The notes under the pieces are model-generated. The model had not been told where the DNA came from. It did no database searches and saw only the letters and a program-made list of their open reading frames with translations. A program made the position numbers and the translations under genes. A DNA stretch of 57,251 nucleotides from Bacteroidota bacterium (GTDB lineage Bacteria > Bacteroidota > Bacteroidia > Bacteroidales > Bacteroidaceae): the NCBI GenBank assembly GCA_023415545.1, contig JAEZKJ010000124.1, forward strand, positions 1-57,251, read 5' to 3'. Shown piece after piece: positions 1 to 9,101 of the stretch; the stretch's first letter is position 1, and the number at the start of each line of letters is the position of its first letter.

Positions 1-891
1 GTTGCCCAAATGCTTAATAACCCTACAAATTATCCTATGGTAGATGATAATGCGTATAATATTAAGGTAGCACAAGATACTGATGGTTTTAATTTCCAAA
101 AAGATTTGCAAAATGCTATAGAGAATGGTTTATACAACCGAGCATCAAGTGCAATACTTCAAGCTCTTAATGTTGAACCAAATGGTACTTATGCTAATGC
201 TGACCCTCGTCTGCCTGTTCTTTATGATCCCAATTGGGACGGCCTGTACTTCGGACTTAACCCTAAAGATGAACTATCTGTACAAGATTCTTTATTGAAT
301 GATAATACTCATGGTACTGCCAGATATTATGCTGCTGCCGACACTTCAACTTTCACTCGTAACCCTGGTCTTGCAGGATTATGGATGGGTGCTGCTGAGG
401 TTTCCTTTAGCAAAGCTGAAGCTTATGCTATGGGATGGACAGGTGCAGTTAATCCTACTTTAGCGAAACAATATTTTATTCAAGGAATGCAGCAATCTAC
501 TGATTACTATTATGACCTTAACTCAACAGGGACTTATAGAAATCCTATTCCTGAGCCTGACAGCAGCGTTATTCTTGCTTATGCAGAATCACAATGGGAT
601 CCAAACAATATGCAAAAGTGTATAATAACCCAAAAATGGCTAAACTTTGGTATTCTTAATGAACTTGAAGCATGGAACTGCGTTCGAAGAACAGGTTTCC
701 CACAGCTAAACTTTAAACAAGATCCACAAACTAGCGCTGCTTCAAAGGTGCCAAACAGATTACAATATGCTACTGATGAGGTGAACTATAATAGAGAAAA
801 CTATGATGCATTTACCAACAATGGTCAAGATGACACTTGGTATAACCTTCTGTTCTGGATGAAATCGGATTGGTACACTACTATTCCATAA
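1..891 (+). CDS. SusD/RagB-family outer-membrane lipoprotein, C-terminal part (5' truncated)
   Basis: The reading frame is open from base 1, so the gene begins upstream of the window; only about 296 C-terminal residues are visible. The end of the protein has the pattern of the SusD-like type 2 branch: an asparagine/tyrosine-rich helical body, a WLNFGILNELEAW segment, then a PNRLQYATDEVNYNRENYD segment just before the C-terminus. SusD proteins are surface lipoproteins that bind glycan and lid the TonB-dependent SusC channel, so a susC gene is expected just upstream of the window. A stem-loop follows the stop codon, so the fucosidase and glucosidase genes downstream probably also use their own promoter. 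Family assignment is by recognition of the C-terminal pattern; the ligand is unknown. Confidence 0.85.
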   Translation, partial: VAQMLNNPTNYPMVDDNAYNIKVAQDTDGFNFQKDLQNAIENGLYNRASSAILQALNVEPNGTYANADPRLPVLYDPNWDGLYFGLNPKDELSVQDSLLNDNTHGTARYYAAADTSTFTRNPGLAGLWMGAAEVSFSKAEAYAMGWTGAVNPTLAKQYFIQGMQQSTDYYYDLNSTGTYRNPIPEPDSSVILAYAESQWDPNNMQKCIITQKWLNFGILNELEAWNCVRRTGFPQLNFKQDPQTSAASKVPNRLQYATDEVNYNRENYDAFTNNGQDDTWYNLLFWMKSDWYTTIP

Positions 892-921
892 AAGATTCTT
901 TACATATATATAAAACCAGAA

Positions 922-963
922 GAAGTGAGCATTATATCTATTTACGATATTTATGCTCACTTC
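922..963 (+). terminator. Stem-loop after partial susD
   Basis: GAAGTGAGCAT is repeated in inverted form as ATGCTCACTTC around an AT-rich loop, 30 bases after the susD stop codon. The following tract is AT-rich rather than a pure T run. Likely a terminator or a transcript-end stabiliser. Confidence 0.6.
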
Positions 964-1037
964 AATTATATATAGATAATTCATTAATTATGGGATAAAT
1001 TAAGATATTAGATAAGTTTAAAAAATAATAATTTTCA

Positions 1038-1045
1038 TACTTTTG
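1038..1045 (+). promoter_or_regulatory. Candidate -7 box for GH29-GH3 unit
   Basis: TACTTTTG matches the Bacteroidales -7 consensus TAnnTTTG, 47 bases before the GH29 start codon. The upstream -33 position holds only a weak GTTTA at 1016-1020 (17-base spacing), so this is a moderate candidate. Confidence 0.45.
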
Positions 1046-1091
1046 CGCTGTTATACAACAGAGTAGTACTTTTAATTTCAATAAAAAAATA

Positions 1092-2486
1092 ATGAAAAAC
1101 CTAAACAAACTGTTTTCTGGTATAGTCTTATCTACACTATGCCATTTCACTTTATTAAATGCACAAGAGGTACAAGGATTTGTTCATCAACAGTCCGAAG
1201 CCAGTGGATATGTATGGCCAACGGACAAACTGGTGCTAGATAAACTCGATAAATGGCAAGATCAAAAATTTGGTGTACTTTTTCACTGGGGGCTATATTC
1301 TGTTCCAGGAATAGTTGAATCGTGGTCTATCTGCTCAGAAGATGTAGATTGGATATCAAGAAAAAAAAATCTACCTTATGATGAGTATAAAAAATGGTAT
1401 TTCGGTCTCAAGGATTCACTTAATCCGGTAAACTTTAACCCCATACAGTGGGCAAATGTTATGGAAGATGCCGGTATGAAATATGTGATATTCACATCAA
1501 AACATCACGATGGATTCTGTATGTTTGATACAAAATATACTGACTTCTCTATTGCTAATGGAGCATTTAAAAATAATCCTAATAAAGATGTACTAAAACA
1601 TGTATTGAATGCATTCCGTGATAAAAACTTTATGATTGGTGAATACTTCTCAAAACCAGACTGGCATACAGAATGGTTTTGGAATCCATATTTTGCAACA
1701 CCTAATCGTCATATAAACTATAAAAAGGAACGTCATCCTGATTGGTGGAAAAACTATCAAACATTTACTCAAAACCAATTAAATGAACTGCTAAGTAACT
1801 ATGGTCCTATAGATATATTGTGGCTTGATGGTGGTTGGATAACCGGTGATGATATAAACTTAGACTCAATATTGGTAGAAGGAAGGAAAAAACATCCTGG
1901 ACTAATAGCTGTCGACAGAGCAATAAAGGGAAAAAATGAGAACTATCAAACTCCTGAAAGAGGTATTCCTGCTACTCAACTTGACTATCCTTGGGAGAGT
2001 TGTATTACATTAAGCCATGACTGGGGATGGGTTCCAAATGCGCCTTTCAAATCGGCTCAAAAAGTAATAAATACGCTTATTGAAATAACAGCAAAAGGTG
2101 GTAACCTCCTTCTTGGTGTTGGTCCTACTCCTGATGGAATAATAGAGGATGAAGTCGTAACTCGCTTAAATAAAGTTGGGAAATGGCTAAAGACAAATGG
2201 TGAAGCCATCTATTCAACACGAAATGCAGCTATTTACCATGATGGGAATGTATGGTTTACAGCTAACAAGAACAAGAAAACAATATATGCTCTTTACGCT
2301 CTTCCTGAAAATGAGGACCTTCCTAAAGTAATTGAGTGGAGAGAAAACATTCCATCAGGTAAAATGATACTTCTTCAAAATGGTAAAAGCGTAGATTATT
2401 CTGTAAAGGGAGATAAAGTGACAGTTACATTGCCAAAAGGTATTAAAAATGAACCTTTAGCTTTCCGTTTCAACGTTAAAAAATAA
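1092..2486 (+). CDS. Alpha-L-fucosidase, GH29
   Basis: A 464-residue secreted retaining exo-fucosidase. Residues 1-24 form a signal peptide ending LLNAQ. The GH29 barrel follows, with the FGVLFHWGLYSVP segment (about 60-72), the signature FTSKHHDGF (134-142) and the nucleophile Asp246 in DILWLDGGW. The C-terminal 110 residues form the small beta-sandwich usual in the family, and total length is normal. It probably removes alpha-L-fucose from host glycans or plant xyloglucan/pectin in the periplasm. The stop codon is 3 bases before the GH3 start, so the two genes are co-transcribed. Family is certain; linkage specificity (1,2/1,3/1,4/1,6) cannot be read from sequence. Confidence 0.93.
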   Translation: MKNLNKLFSGIVLSTLCHFTLLNAQEVQGFVHQQSEASGYVWPTDKLVLDKLDKWQDQKFGVLFHWGLYSVPGIVESWSICSEDVDWISRKKNLPYDEYKKWYFGLKDSLNPVNFNPIQWANVMEDAGMKYVIFTSKHHDGFCMFDTKYTDFSIANGAFKNNPNKDVLKHVLNAFRDKNFMIGEYFSKPDWHTEWFWNPYFATPNRHINYKKERHPDWWKNYQTFTQNQLNELLSNYGPIDILWLDGGWITGDDINLDSILVEGRKKHPGLIAVDRAIKGKNENYQTPERGIPATQLDYPWESCITLSHDWGWVPNAPFKSAQKVINTLIEITAKGGNLLLGVGPTPDGIIEDEVVTRLNKVGKWLKTNGEAIYSTRNAAIYHDGNVWFTANKNKKTIYALYALPENEDLPKVIEWRENIPSGKMILLQNGKSVDYSVKGDKVTVTLPKGIKNEPLAFRFNVKK

Positions 2487-2489
2487 GAG

Positions 2490-4838
2490 ATGAAAATAAA
2501 ATACCTATTTTTTTCTGCTTTTATAGCATGTACTTCTATGCACTCTTTAGCCCAAAAAGTTCTTTACAAGATGGCTGATGCTCCTGTTGAAGATAGAGTA
2601 AATGACCTTGTTCAAAGAATGACTATTGATGAGAAGATTGGTCAGTTACTATGTCCTCTTGGTTGGGAGATGTATACAAAGACCAATAAAGGTGTTGTAG
2701 CTTCCGAACTGTATAAAGAGAAGATGTCTGCAATGCCAATCGGTTCATTTTGGGCTGTTCTTCGTGCTGATCCATGGACACAAAAGACTTTAGAAAATGG
2801 ATTAAACCCTGAGCTTGCCGCAAAAGCACTCAACGCTCTTCAAAAATATGCTGTTGAGAATACACGTTTGGGGATTCCTGTCCTCTTTGCTGAAGAGTGT
2901 CCACATGGGCATATGGCTATTGGTACAACTGTATTTCCTACCTCTCTTTCACAAGCAAGTACATGGAATAGAGATTTAATGTATAAGGCTGGTGAAACAA
3001 TTGCTTTAGAGGCTCGTCTACAAGGTGCAGGCATAGGATATGGACCTGTTCTTGATGTATCACGTGAGCCACGATGGTCAAGAATGGAGGAAACTTTTGG
3101 TGAAGATCCTGTTCTAACAACTGAACTTGGAGTGGAATTTATGAAAGGTATGCAGGGTGATAAACAGAATGATGGAAAACATCTTTTCACTACACTAAAA
3201 CACTTTGCAGCTTATGGTATCCCTGAAGGAGGTCACAACGGGCAACAAGCAAATGTTGGTATGCGCCAACTTTTCTCCGACTACCTTCCTCCTTTTAAAA
3301 AAGCTATTGAAGAGGGAGCCGGGACAATTATGACATCTTACAACACCATTGATGGCATCCCATGTACTGCAAATAAATTTCTTCTTACAGATGTGTTAAG
3401 AGACAAGTGGGGTTTCAATGGTTTTGTATACTCTGACCTAGTAAGCATTAATGGTATTGCAGGTTACCGAGTTGCTGCAAACCTTAAAGAGGCTGCTGCT
3501 CTTGCCCTAAAAGCAGGTGTTGATATGGACCTTGGAGAGAATGCTTATGGCAAAAATTTGAAGCAGGCTCTTCAAGAGGGACTGATAACTCAACAGGATA
3601 TTGATAAAGCTGTAAAAAATGTATTAAGATTGAAGTTCCGCATGGGTCTTTTTGAGAATCCATATGTATCACCTGAACAAGCAAAGAAAATTGTACGTTC
3701 AAAAGAGCATAAACAGATTGCTCGTCAAGTTGCACGAGAAGGTATTGTTCTTTTGAAGAATGATAATATACTTCCACTTTCAAAAAATATAAAGAGCATT
3801 GCTGTAATCGGTCCTAATGCTGATATGATGTATAATCAGCTTGGTGACTATACAGCTCCACAAGATAGAAAAGAGATTATAACTCCACTTGATGGTATTA
3901 AAAATGCTTTATCGGCTACAACTAAAGTTAACTATGCTAAAGGTTGTGCTATTCGTGATACAACTCAAAGCAATATTGCTGCAGCAGTTAAGGCTGCTGA
4001 AGAGTCGGATGTAGTTTTACTGTTCGTTGGAGGTTCAAGTGCTCGCGATTTCAAAACTAAATATATATCTACAGGAGCAGCAACTGTATCTCAAGATGAT
4101 AATCAAATTCTTTCGGATATGGAGTGTGGTGAAGGTTATGACAGAAGTTCACTAGAGCTTCTTGGTGACCAAAAGAAGCTAATAAATGCTATTGCAGCTA
4201 CAGGAAAGCCTTTGGTTATTGTATATATTGCAGGGCGTCCTCTAAACATGAATCTTGCTAATGAAAAAGCTAATGCCCTTCTTACGGCATGGTATCCTGG
4301 TGAACAAGGTGGTAATGCTATTGCAGATGTATTGTTTGGTGACTATAACCCATCGGGACGTCTTCCTGTATCTGTTCCTCGTAGTGTTGGTCAACTACCC
4401 GTATACTATTCACAAGGTAAACAACGTGATTATGTGGAGGGACCTGGTTCACCACTATTTCACTTCGGATATGGATTAAGCTATACTAAATTTCTATATA
4501 GTGACTTAAAACTTGAAAATGGGAAAAGTGAAGATGATATGCAAACAGTAAGCTGTACTGTTAAGAACATAGGTGACCGTGATGGTGATGAGGTTGTACA
4601 ACTTTATCTTCAGGATATGGTCAGTTCTGTAGCTACTCCACCAATAATGCTAAAGGCTTTCGAAAAGATTAATATTAAAAAGGGCGAGAGCAAAATAGTA
4701 ACGTTCAAACTAGGGAAGGAACAGTTATCACTTTACAACTCGAAACTTGAAGAGGTTGTTGAACCAGGTGATTTTAAAGTTATGATTGGTCCCTCTTCAA
4801 ATGACATTAAGCTTGAGGGAGTTTTCACTATTAAATAA
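2490..4838 (+). CDS. Beta-glucosidase-type glycoside hydrolase, GH3
   Basis: A 782-residue periplasmic GH3 enzyme with a signal peptide (about 1-21). The N-terminal barrel carries the KHFAAYG substrate-binding motif (237-243) and the nucleophile Asp316 in GFVYSDLVS. It is followed by the alpha/beta sandwich domain (about 410-640, with VLLKNDNILPLSK at its entry) and a C-terminal fibronectin-III-like domain (about 680-780). This order is that of BglX-type exo-beta-glucosidases, but GH3 also includes beta-xylosidases and other exo-enzymes. It lies 3 bases after the fucosidase gene and ends at a strong hairpin, so it is the last gene of this PUL. Exact substrate is inference. Confidence 0.92.
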   Translation: MKIKYLFFSAFIACTSMHSLAQKVLYKMADAPVEDRVNDLVQRMTIDEKIGQLLCPLGWEMYTKTNKGVVASELYKEKMSAMPIGSFWAVLRADPWTQKTLENGLNPELAAKALNALQKYAVENTRLGIPVLFAEECPHGHMAIGTTVFPTSLSQASTWNRDLMYKAGETIALEARLQGAGIGYGPVLDVSREPRWSRMEETFGEDPVLTTELGVEFMKGMQGDKQNDGKHLFTTLKHFAAYGIPEGGHNGQQANVGMRQLFSDYLPPFKKAIEEGAGTIMTSYNTIDGIPCTANKFLLTDVLRDKWGFNGFVYSDLVSINGIAGYRVAANLKEAAALALKAGVDMDLGENAYGKNLKQALQEGLITQQDIDKAVKNVLRLKFRMGLFENPYVSPEQAKKIVRSKEHKQIARQVAREGIVLLKNDNILPLSKNIKSIAVIGPNADMMYNQLGDYTAPQDRKEIITPLDGIKNALSATTKVNYAKGCAIRDTTQSNIAAAVKAAEESDVVLLFVGGSSARDFKTKYISTGAATVSQDDNQILSDMECGEGYDRSSLELLGDQKKLINAIAATGKPLVIVYIAGRPLNMNLANEKANALLTAWYPGEQGGNAIADVLFGDYNPSGRLPVSVPRSVGQLPVYYSQGKQRDYVEGPGSPLFHFGYGLSYTKFLYSDLKLENGKSEDDMQTVSCTVKNIGDRDGDEVVQLYLQDMVSSVATPPIMLKAFEKINIKKGESKIVTFKLGKEQLSLYNSKLEEVVEPGDFKVMIGPSSNDIKLEGVFTIK

Positions 4839-4880
4839 AAAACGAAGAGGGTTCTTTCAAAAAAGAACCCTCTTCGTTTT
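4839..4880. terminator. Bidirectional terminator between convergent genes
   Basis: A perfect 19-base inverted repeat (AAAACGAAGAGGGTTCTTT and its complement, arms 4839-4857 and 4862-4880) with a 4-base loop. The A-run on one side and T-run on the other suit termination from both directions: GH3 on plus and the small secreted protein on minus. Confidence 0.9.
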
Positions 4881-4895
4881 TAGCTATTGTAAAAA

Positions 4896-5366
4896 TTACT
4901 CTTCATCCATTTTAAAACTCTTAAGTATTTTCTCGACCAAAGCCTCTTCGCCTTTCGAATAGATAATAGATACAAAGAATACATTTCCTGCTGCTTTTGT
5001 CATAAGATAACAGTAGCAACATTTGTCTACTTCACAATTACCATGAACAAATAACCCATAAAATTGAGGAATGTCGAACTTCTTTGATGCAGAACGATTA
5101 GTCATACCATCTTCATCAGCAAGTCCTAGTAACTCTTTTCCAAGATCATTTTTAGTCATACCCTCAGAATCCAATGCCTGAATAGTGATATAGAAGTTGT
5201 TATCGTTAAGCAAAAACGTCTCTTCTGTATCCTCCTCGACAACTATTCCTTTGGGAGCATTAAAAGTAAGTCCGTAGGCACTCCATGATATAGGTGCCAA
5301 TTCTTGAGCCATTCCTTGTATCCCTACAAGAAGAAACAATACAATCAAAAACAGATTATGTTTCAT
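4896..5366 (-). CDS. Small secreted protein of unknown function
   Basis: A 156-residue protein beginning MKHNLFLIVLFLLVG, a signal peptide that ends near GMAQ. The frame can be extended four codons to a TTG at 5378, but the ATG at 5366 is directly before the signal peptide and is preferred. The mature part (about 135 residues) is a compact alpha/beta sequence with a CEVDKCCYCY cluster (four cysteines in ten residues) in the second half. I do not recognise a named family. It follows the acyl-CoA synthetase gene by 29 bases on the same strand and ends at the shared terminator, so it is probably the last gene of that operon. Export suggests an envelope role; no function is claimed. Confidence 0.75.
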   Translation of the reverse strand: MKHNLFLIVLFLLVGIQGMAQELAPISWSAYGLTFNAPKGIVVEEDTEETFLLNDNNFYITIQALDSEGMTKNDLGKELLGLADEDGMTNRSASKKFDIPQFYGLFVHGNCEVDKCCYCYLMTKAAGNVFFVSIIYSKGEEALVEKILKSFKMDEE

Positions 5367-5395
5367 ACGAAAGAACAAAATTAAAAGTTAATTTA

Positions 5396-7048
5396 TTATT
5401 TATCTTTCTCTCTAATTTCTACTCTACGAATTTTACCACTTATTGTTTTAGGAAGTTCATCAACAAACTCAATTACTCTAGGATATTTGTATGGAGCTGT
5501 TACTCGTTTTACATGATCCTGTATATCTTTTATTAGTTCAGCTCCCTCTTTACCTTTATACTCTTTACTCAATACAATGGTTGCTTTTACCACTTGTCCT
5601 CTAATTTCATCAGGCACACCGGTTATGGCACACTCTACAACAGCATCGTGAGTCATTAGTGCACTCTCAACCTCAAAAGGACCAATTCTATAACCCGAGC
5701 TTTTGATAACATCATCTGCTCGGCCAACAAACCAAAAGTATCCATCTTCATCACGCCAAGCAACATCGCCTGTATAATATATATTATCATGCCAAGCTTC
5801 ATTACTGCGCTCTTTATCCTTGTAATACTCTTTAAACAGACCTATTGGTTTTCCTTTGTCTGTTCTAATTACAATCTGTCCCTGTTCACCATCTTCAGCT
5901 GAACGACCATCAGGAGTAATCAGATCGATATCATATTGAGGATTAGGAACACCCATACTTCCTGGTTTTGGTTCCATCCATGGGAATGTACCTAATGTCA
6001 ATGTTGTCTCAGTCTGTCCAAATCCCTCCATTAGTCGAATACCTGTGATCTCTTTGAATGTTTGATAAACAGAGAAATTCAATGCCTCACCAGCAGTTGT
6101 ACAATACTCCAATGACGAAAGGTCATATTTACTGATATCCTCTTTTATAAGAAAGCGGAATATTGTAGGAGGTGCACAAAGTGAAGTAATATGGTACTGA
6201 TTAATCTTTTCAAGTATATTAGCCGGCGTAAACTTTTCGTGTTCATAAACAAAAATATTTGCTCCAGCAATCATCTGTCCATAAAGTTTTCCCCAAACAG
6301 CCTTTCCCCAACCGGTATCGGCAATTGTAAGATGAAGACTATCTTTATGTAATTTATGCCAATAAGAAGCTGTTACAATGTGCCCTAAAGGATAAGTAAA
6401 ATCATGGGCAACCATTTTAGGCTCACCGGTTGTTCCCGATGTAAAGTACATTAATGAAATATCATCATTTGTATTCACCTTTTCAGGACGTACAAAAGGC
6501 TTAGCACTATTGATTCCTTCATGGAAATTCAAAAAACTTTCAGGATAATCAGGACCTATACTTACAAGAGTCTTAAGTGTAGGTGACTCATCAACAGCAT
6601 CTAATATATGTTTTGTAATAACTTCTTCTCCCGCCGAAACAATCATTTTTATTCCAGCTGCATTACATCTGTATACTATATCTTTTTTTGTTAGAAGATG
6701 AGTAGCAGGAATAGCAACTGCTCCAAGCTTATGAAGAGCAATAATTGAAAACCAAAACTCATATCTTCTTTTAAGAATCAACATAACCATATCCCCCTTA
6801 CCTATTCCAAGACTTTGGAAGTAAGAAGCAGTTTTGTCAGTCTCTCTTTTTAAATCAGCGAAAGTAAACTGAATGTGTTCGTCTTTATCATTAGTCCATA
6901 GTAATGCCTTTTTATTGGGATCTTTTTCAGCCCAAGCATCTACTATATCATATCCAAAATTAAAGTTATCAGGTACATTTATCTTAAAGTTCTTTTTAAA
7001 ATCATCTTGTGAAGAAAAATCTACCTTTTCTAAAAATCTTTCTAACAT
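5396..7048 (-). CDS. AMP-forming acyl-CoA synthetase (acetyl/medium-chain type)
   Basis: A 550-residue cytoplasmic ligase of the ANL superfamily that activates a carboxylic acid with ATP and CoA. Visible motifs are the P-loop-like YFTSGTTGEPKM (201-212), the adenine-binding EGFGQTE, the hinge YYTGDVAWRDEDGYFWFVGR, and the C-terminal PKTISGKIRR with catalytic Lys539. The ordering and length fit the medium-chain/acetyl-CoA synthetase-like branch rather than long-chain FadD. Its start is 13 bases after the stop of a cupin-type XRE regulator, so the two are co-transcribed and the regulator probably senses a related metabolite. The acid substrate is unknown. Confidence 0.9.
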   Translation of the reverse strand: MLERFLEKVDFSSQDDFKKNFKINVPDNFNFGYDIVDAWAEKDPNKKALLWTNDKDEHIQFTFADLKRETDKTASYFQSLGIGKGDMVMLILKRRYEFWFSIIALHKLGAVAIPATHLLTKKDIVYRCNAAGIKMIVSAGEEVITKHILDAVDESPTLKTLVSIGPDYPESFLNFHEGINSAKPFVRPEKVNTNDDISLMYFTSGTTGEPKMVAHDFTYPLGHIVTASYWHKLHKDSLHLTIADTGWGKAVWGKLYGQMIAGANIFVYEHEKFTPANILEKINQYHITSLCAPPTIFRFLIKEDISKYDLSSLEYCTTAGEALNFSVYQTFKEITGIRLMEGFGQTETTLTLGTFPWMEPKPGSMGVPNPQYDIDLITPDGRSAEDGEQGQIVIRTDKGKPIGLFKEYYKDKERSNEAWHDNIYYTGDVAWRDEDGYFWFVGRADDVIKSSGYRIGPFEVESALMTHDAVVECAITGVPDEIRGQVVKATIVLSKEYKGKEGAELIKDIQDHVKRVTAPYKYPRVIEFVDELPKTISGKIRRVEIREKDK

Positions 7049-7061
7049 AATAAAAGCTATA

Positions 7062-7616
7062 TTACATAATTATTGCCAGGAATTTAACTTGCTTGTTATC
7101 TAAAGCACGCATTCCATGTGGAAATGATGAATCAAAATATATACTATCTCCCTCATTAAGTATTAGCTGTTTATCTTTGAACTCAAGGAGCATGCTTCCT
7201 TCTAAGATATAGTTGAACTCTTGACCTTTGTGGGAATTCAAATATATTGGAGTATCATCCGATTTAGGTTCAACAGTTACTATAAATGGGTCGACTATTC
7301 GTCCACGAAATCCAGAAGCTAAAGCTTCATACTTATAAGCTTTTGTTCGCTCAACAGAGACTCCAGATTCATGTCGTGTTAGAAAATATGAATTCATTTT
7401 TGGTTCTTCGCCAAACATTAATACATCTAATGTTATTCCATATTTTCGTGCAATTTTTTGTAGTGTACTAACAGATATATCACAATTCCCACTCTCCATA
7501 GCAATGTAATCATTGATATCAATGTTACAACTTTGAGCCACCTCTTCAGGGGAAATTTCTAATACTTCGCGCAATCCTCTTAGTCTCTCGGCTATTTGTT
7601 TAATGTTGTCACTCAT
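7062..7616 (-). CDS. XRE-family regulator with C-terminal cupin domain
   Basis: A 184-residue transcriptional regulator. Residues 6-68 form a helix-turn-helix of the XRE/Cro type (LRGLREVLEISPEEVAQSC through KIARKYGITLDVL). Residues 110-182 form a cupin_2 beta-barrel (the GQEFNYILEGSMLLEF and EGDSIYFDSSFPHGMRA stretches). In this architecture the cupin usually binds a small metabolite and tunes DNA binding. It is the first gene of an operon with the acyl-CoA synthetase and has its own promoter immediately upstream, so autoregulation and control of the synthetase are likely (inference). Confidence 0.9.
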   Translation of the reverse strand: MSDNIKQIAERLRGLREVLEISPEEVAQSCNIDINDYIAMESGNCDISVSTLQKIARKYGITLDVLMFGEEPKMNSYFLTRHESGVSVERTKAYKYEALASGFRGRIVDPFIVTVEPKSDDTPIYLNSHKGQEFNYILEGSMLLEFKDKQLILNEGDSIYFDSSFPHGMRALDNKQVKFLAIIM

Positions 7617-7635
7617 ATTATTTTAAATTAGTGCT

Positions 7636-7667
7636 CAAAGATAATTAAGATTTTACATTTATTACAA
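7636..7667 (-). promoter_or_regulatory. Promoter of regulator-synthetase operon
   Basis: On the minus strand, TATCTTTG (7643-7636) matches TAnnTTTG, with a TTG at 7667-7665 about 21 bases upstream as a -33 element. Predicted transcription start is about 13 bases before the regulator's ATG. Confidence 0.6.
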
Positions 7668-7732
7668 TTTTATAAGAGATAATGTAACTTTTGCTCTATA
7701 ATATGTAAAAAGCTTAAACAATATAAAATAAA

Positions 7733-7769
7733 ATAAGGACCAACTTATCATAATGTAAGTGGTCCTTAT
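7733..7769 (-). terminator. Terminator of the Cys/Lys-rich peptide gene
   Basis: ATAAGGACCAACTTA (7733-7747) pairs with TAAGTGGTCCTTAT (7756-7769) with one bulge. Read on the minus strand it is followed by a T-rich tract, and it starts 20 bases after the stop codon of the gene at 7789-8007. Confidence 0.75.
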
Positions 7770-7788
7770 CAAAATATTTTATGCAAAA

Positions 7789-8007
7789 TTATTTCTTTTC
7801 TGGCTTAGAGCAGCAAGACTTTGCATCTTTGCTACAACATTTTTTATCTGCTTTTTTGCACTCTTTTTTACACTCTTTTTTGTCTGCTTTCTTACAGCAT
7901 TGTTCTGTCTTAGCAGGAGCCTTTGTTTTAGCAGCATCTTGAGCATTCACAACTGTATATGCACTCATTGCAGCAAACATAACTGCACACATGATTAATT
8001 TTTTCAT
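7789..8007 (-). CDS. Exported Cys/Lys-rich mini-protein
   Basis: A 72-residue protein with a clear signal peptide (MKKLIMCAVMFAAMSAYTVVNA) and a mature part of only about 50 residues. The mature part has eight cysteines (37, 38, 46, 50, 57, 58, 65, 66) and about eighteen lysines, arranged as repeated CCKKADKK / CKKECKKADKK / CCSK units. There is almost no hydrophobic residue after cleavage, so it is unlikely to fold around a core; metal or haem binding, or a disulfide/redox role in the periplasm, would fit. A terminator follows directly, so it is monocistronic. The gene is real rather than a chance frame: it has an ATG, a canonical signal peptide and its own terminator. I do not recognise a named family. 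Confidence 0.8.
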   Translation of the reverse strand: MKKLIMCAVMFAAMSAYTVVNAQDAAKTKAPAKTEQCCKKADKKECKKECKKADKKCCSKDAKSCCSKPEKK

Positions 8008-8193
8008 AAGATAAAATTGCTTTAAATAGTTATACTAAATCTTTGTTTATAAATATAGGAACAAATAAAGTGATTTAAATATTATCTTAAAATAATCTTT
8101 TTAATTTTTAACTAATTATATTGATTATAATAATACTCCATTAAGGTTAGCATCATATTAATAATGATGATATTACAAACATATTACAAATGT

Positions 8194-9081
8194 TTATATT
8201 ACTGTTTTTCTTTTAGTGTAATTCTCTCTGAATTCCTTTGGCGAGCACCCTTTTTTCTTCTTAAACATACGATTGAAATTGGATAAATTATTAAAGCCAC
8301 ATTCATAACAAATCTCTGCAATGGATGTGGAAGTATCAACAAGCATACGCGTTGCATATCCTAAGCGAATATCAACAATAAAATCAGATAAAGTTTTTCC
8401 AGTTCTAATATGAAAAAAACGGCTAAATGATACAGGAGTCATATTTACTAAATTAGCCAAAGTATTAAGTCGCAACTCCTCTTTGTAATGGTCTTCTATA
8501 TATTTCTGCACTTTACATATTCTTCGGCTATCGCTGCTACTCTCAATTCTGGCATATGAAGAACTTGACAACTCATGCACATTTTCATATAGCGAAAGTT
8601 CATGTAGAATTGAAAGAAATTTTATAACTGCATAAAAACTATCTTGTTCAGTAGAAAGAGAGTCAAGCATTGAATAGACTTTCATAATTGCTTCCATAGG
8701 GAAACTGATACCTCTTTGTGCTTTTTCTAGCATCTTAGCTATGCTGTCAAACTGGTTTTTCTTTAGAAAATTGTTAAAGAAAAGATCACTAGAAAACTGT
8801 ATAGTTATCTCTCTTATATTATCTGAGGTGCAGTTAGCTTGTTCCCATACATGTTCAAGGTCCTTTCCCGTAATCAGTACCAAGTCATACTCGCCAATAA
8901 TTTCAGATGAATCACCAACAACTCTTCTTACCCCATCAGCGTGAACAGTAAAATTAAGTTCAAACTCGGGATGGGTATGAATAGGATAAGTAAACTGGCT
9001 TTTAAGTCTATCAGCTATATAGAAGCAATCACGTTCAGATAAAGGTGTTATCTCTCTTATTATGTTAGTTGTCTGTTTCAT
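8194..9081 (-). CDS. AraC-family transcriptional regulator
   Basis: A 295-residue regulator with an N-terminal cupin-like sensing domain (about 15-100; the TYPIHTHPEFELNF stretch is typical) and a C-terminal AraC double helix-turn-helix (about 190-290; LANLVNMTPVSFSRFFHIRTG, then AEICYECGFNNLSNFNRMFK). The frame continues upstream to a TTG at 9165, but the -7 promoter box lies at 9102-9109, so the ATG at 9081 is the start. It is divergent from the SusC/SusD pair across 670 bases and is the obvious candidate to control it, replacing the hybrid two-component systems common for Bacteroidales PULs. The ligand is unknown. Confidence 0.9.
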   Translation of the reverse strand: MKQTTNIIREITPLSERDCFYIADRLKSQFTYPIHTHPEFELNFTVHADGVRRVVGDSSEIIGEYDLVLITGKDLEHVWEQANCTSDNIREITIQFSSDLFFNNFLKKNQFDSIAKMLEKAQRGISFPMEAIMKVYSMLDSLSTEQDSFYAVIKFLSILHELSLYENVHELSSSSYARIESSSDSRRICKVQKYIEDHYKEELRLNTLANLVNMTPVSFSRFFHIRTGKTLSDFIVDIRLGYATRMLVDTSTSIAEICYECGFNNLSNFNRMFKKKKGCSPKEFRENYTKRKTVI

Positions 9082-9101
9082 AGTTTTCGATTGCAGATAA
9101 A

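Noticed and set aside
2840..3190. Antisense open frame of 116 codons inside the GH3 gene
   Set aside because: Fully within a conserved barrel on the plus strand; no signal peptide, domain or promoter.
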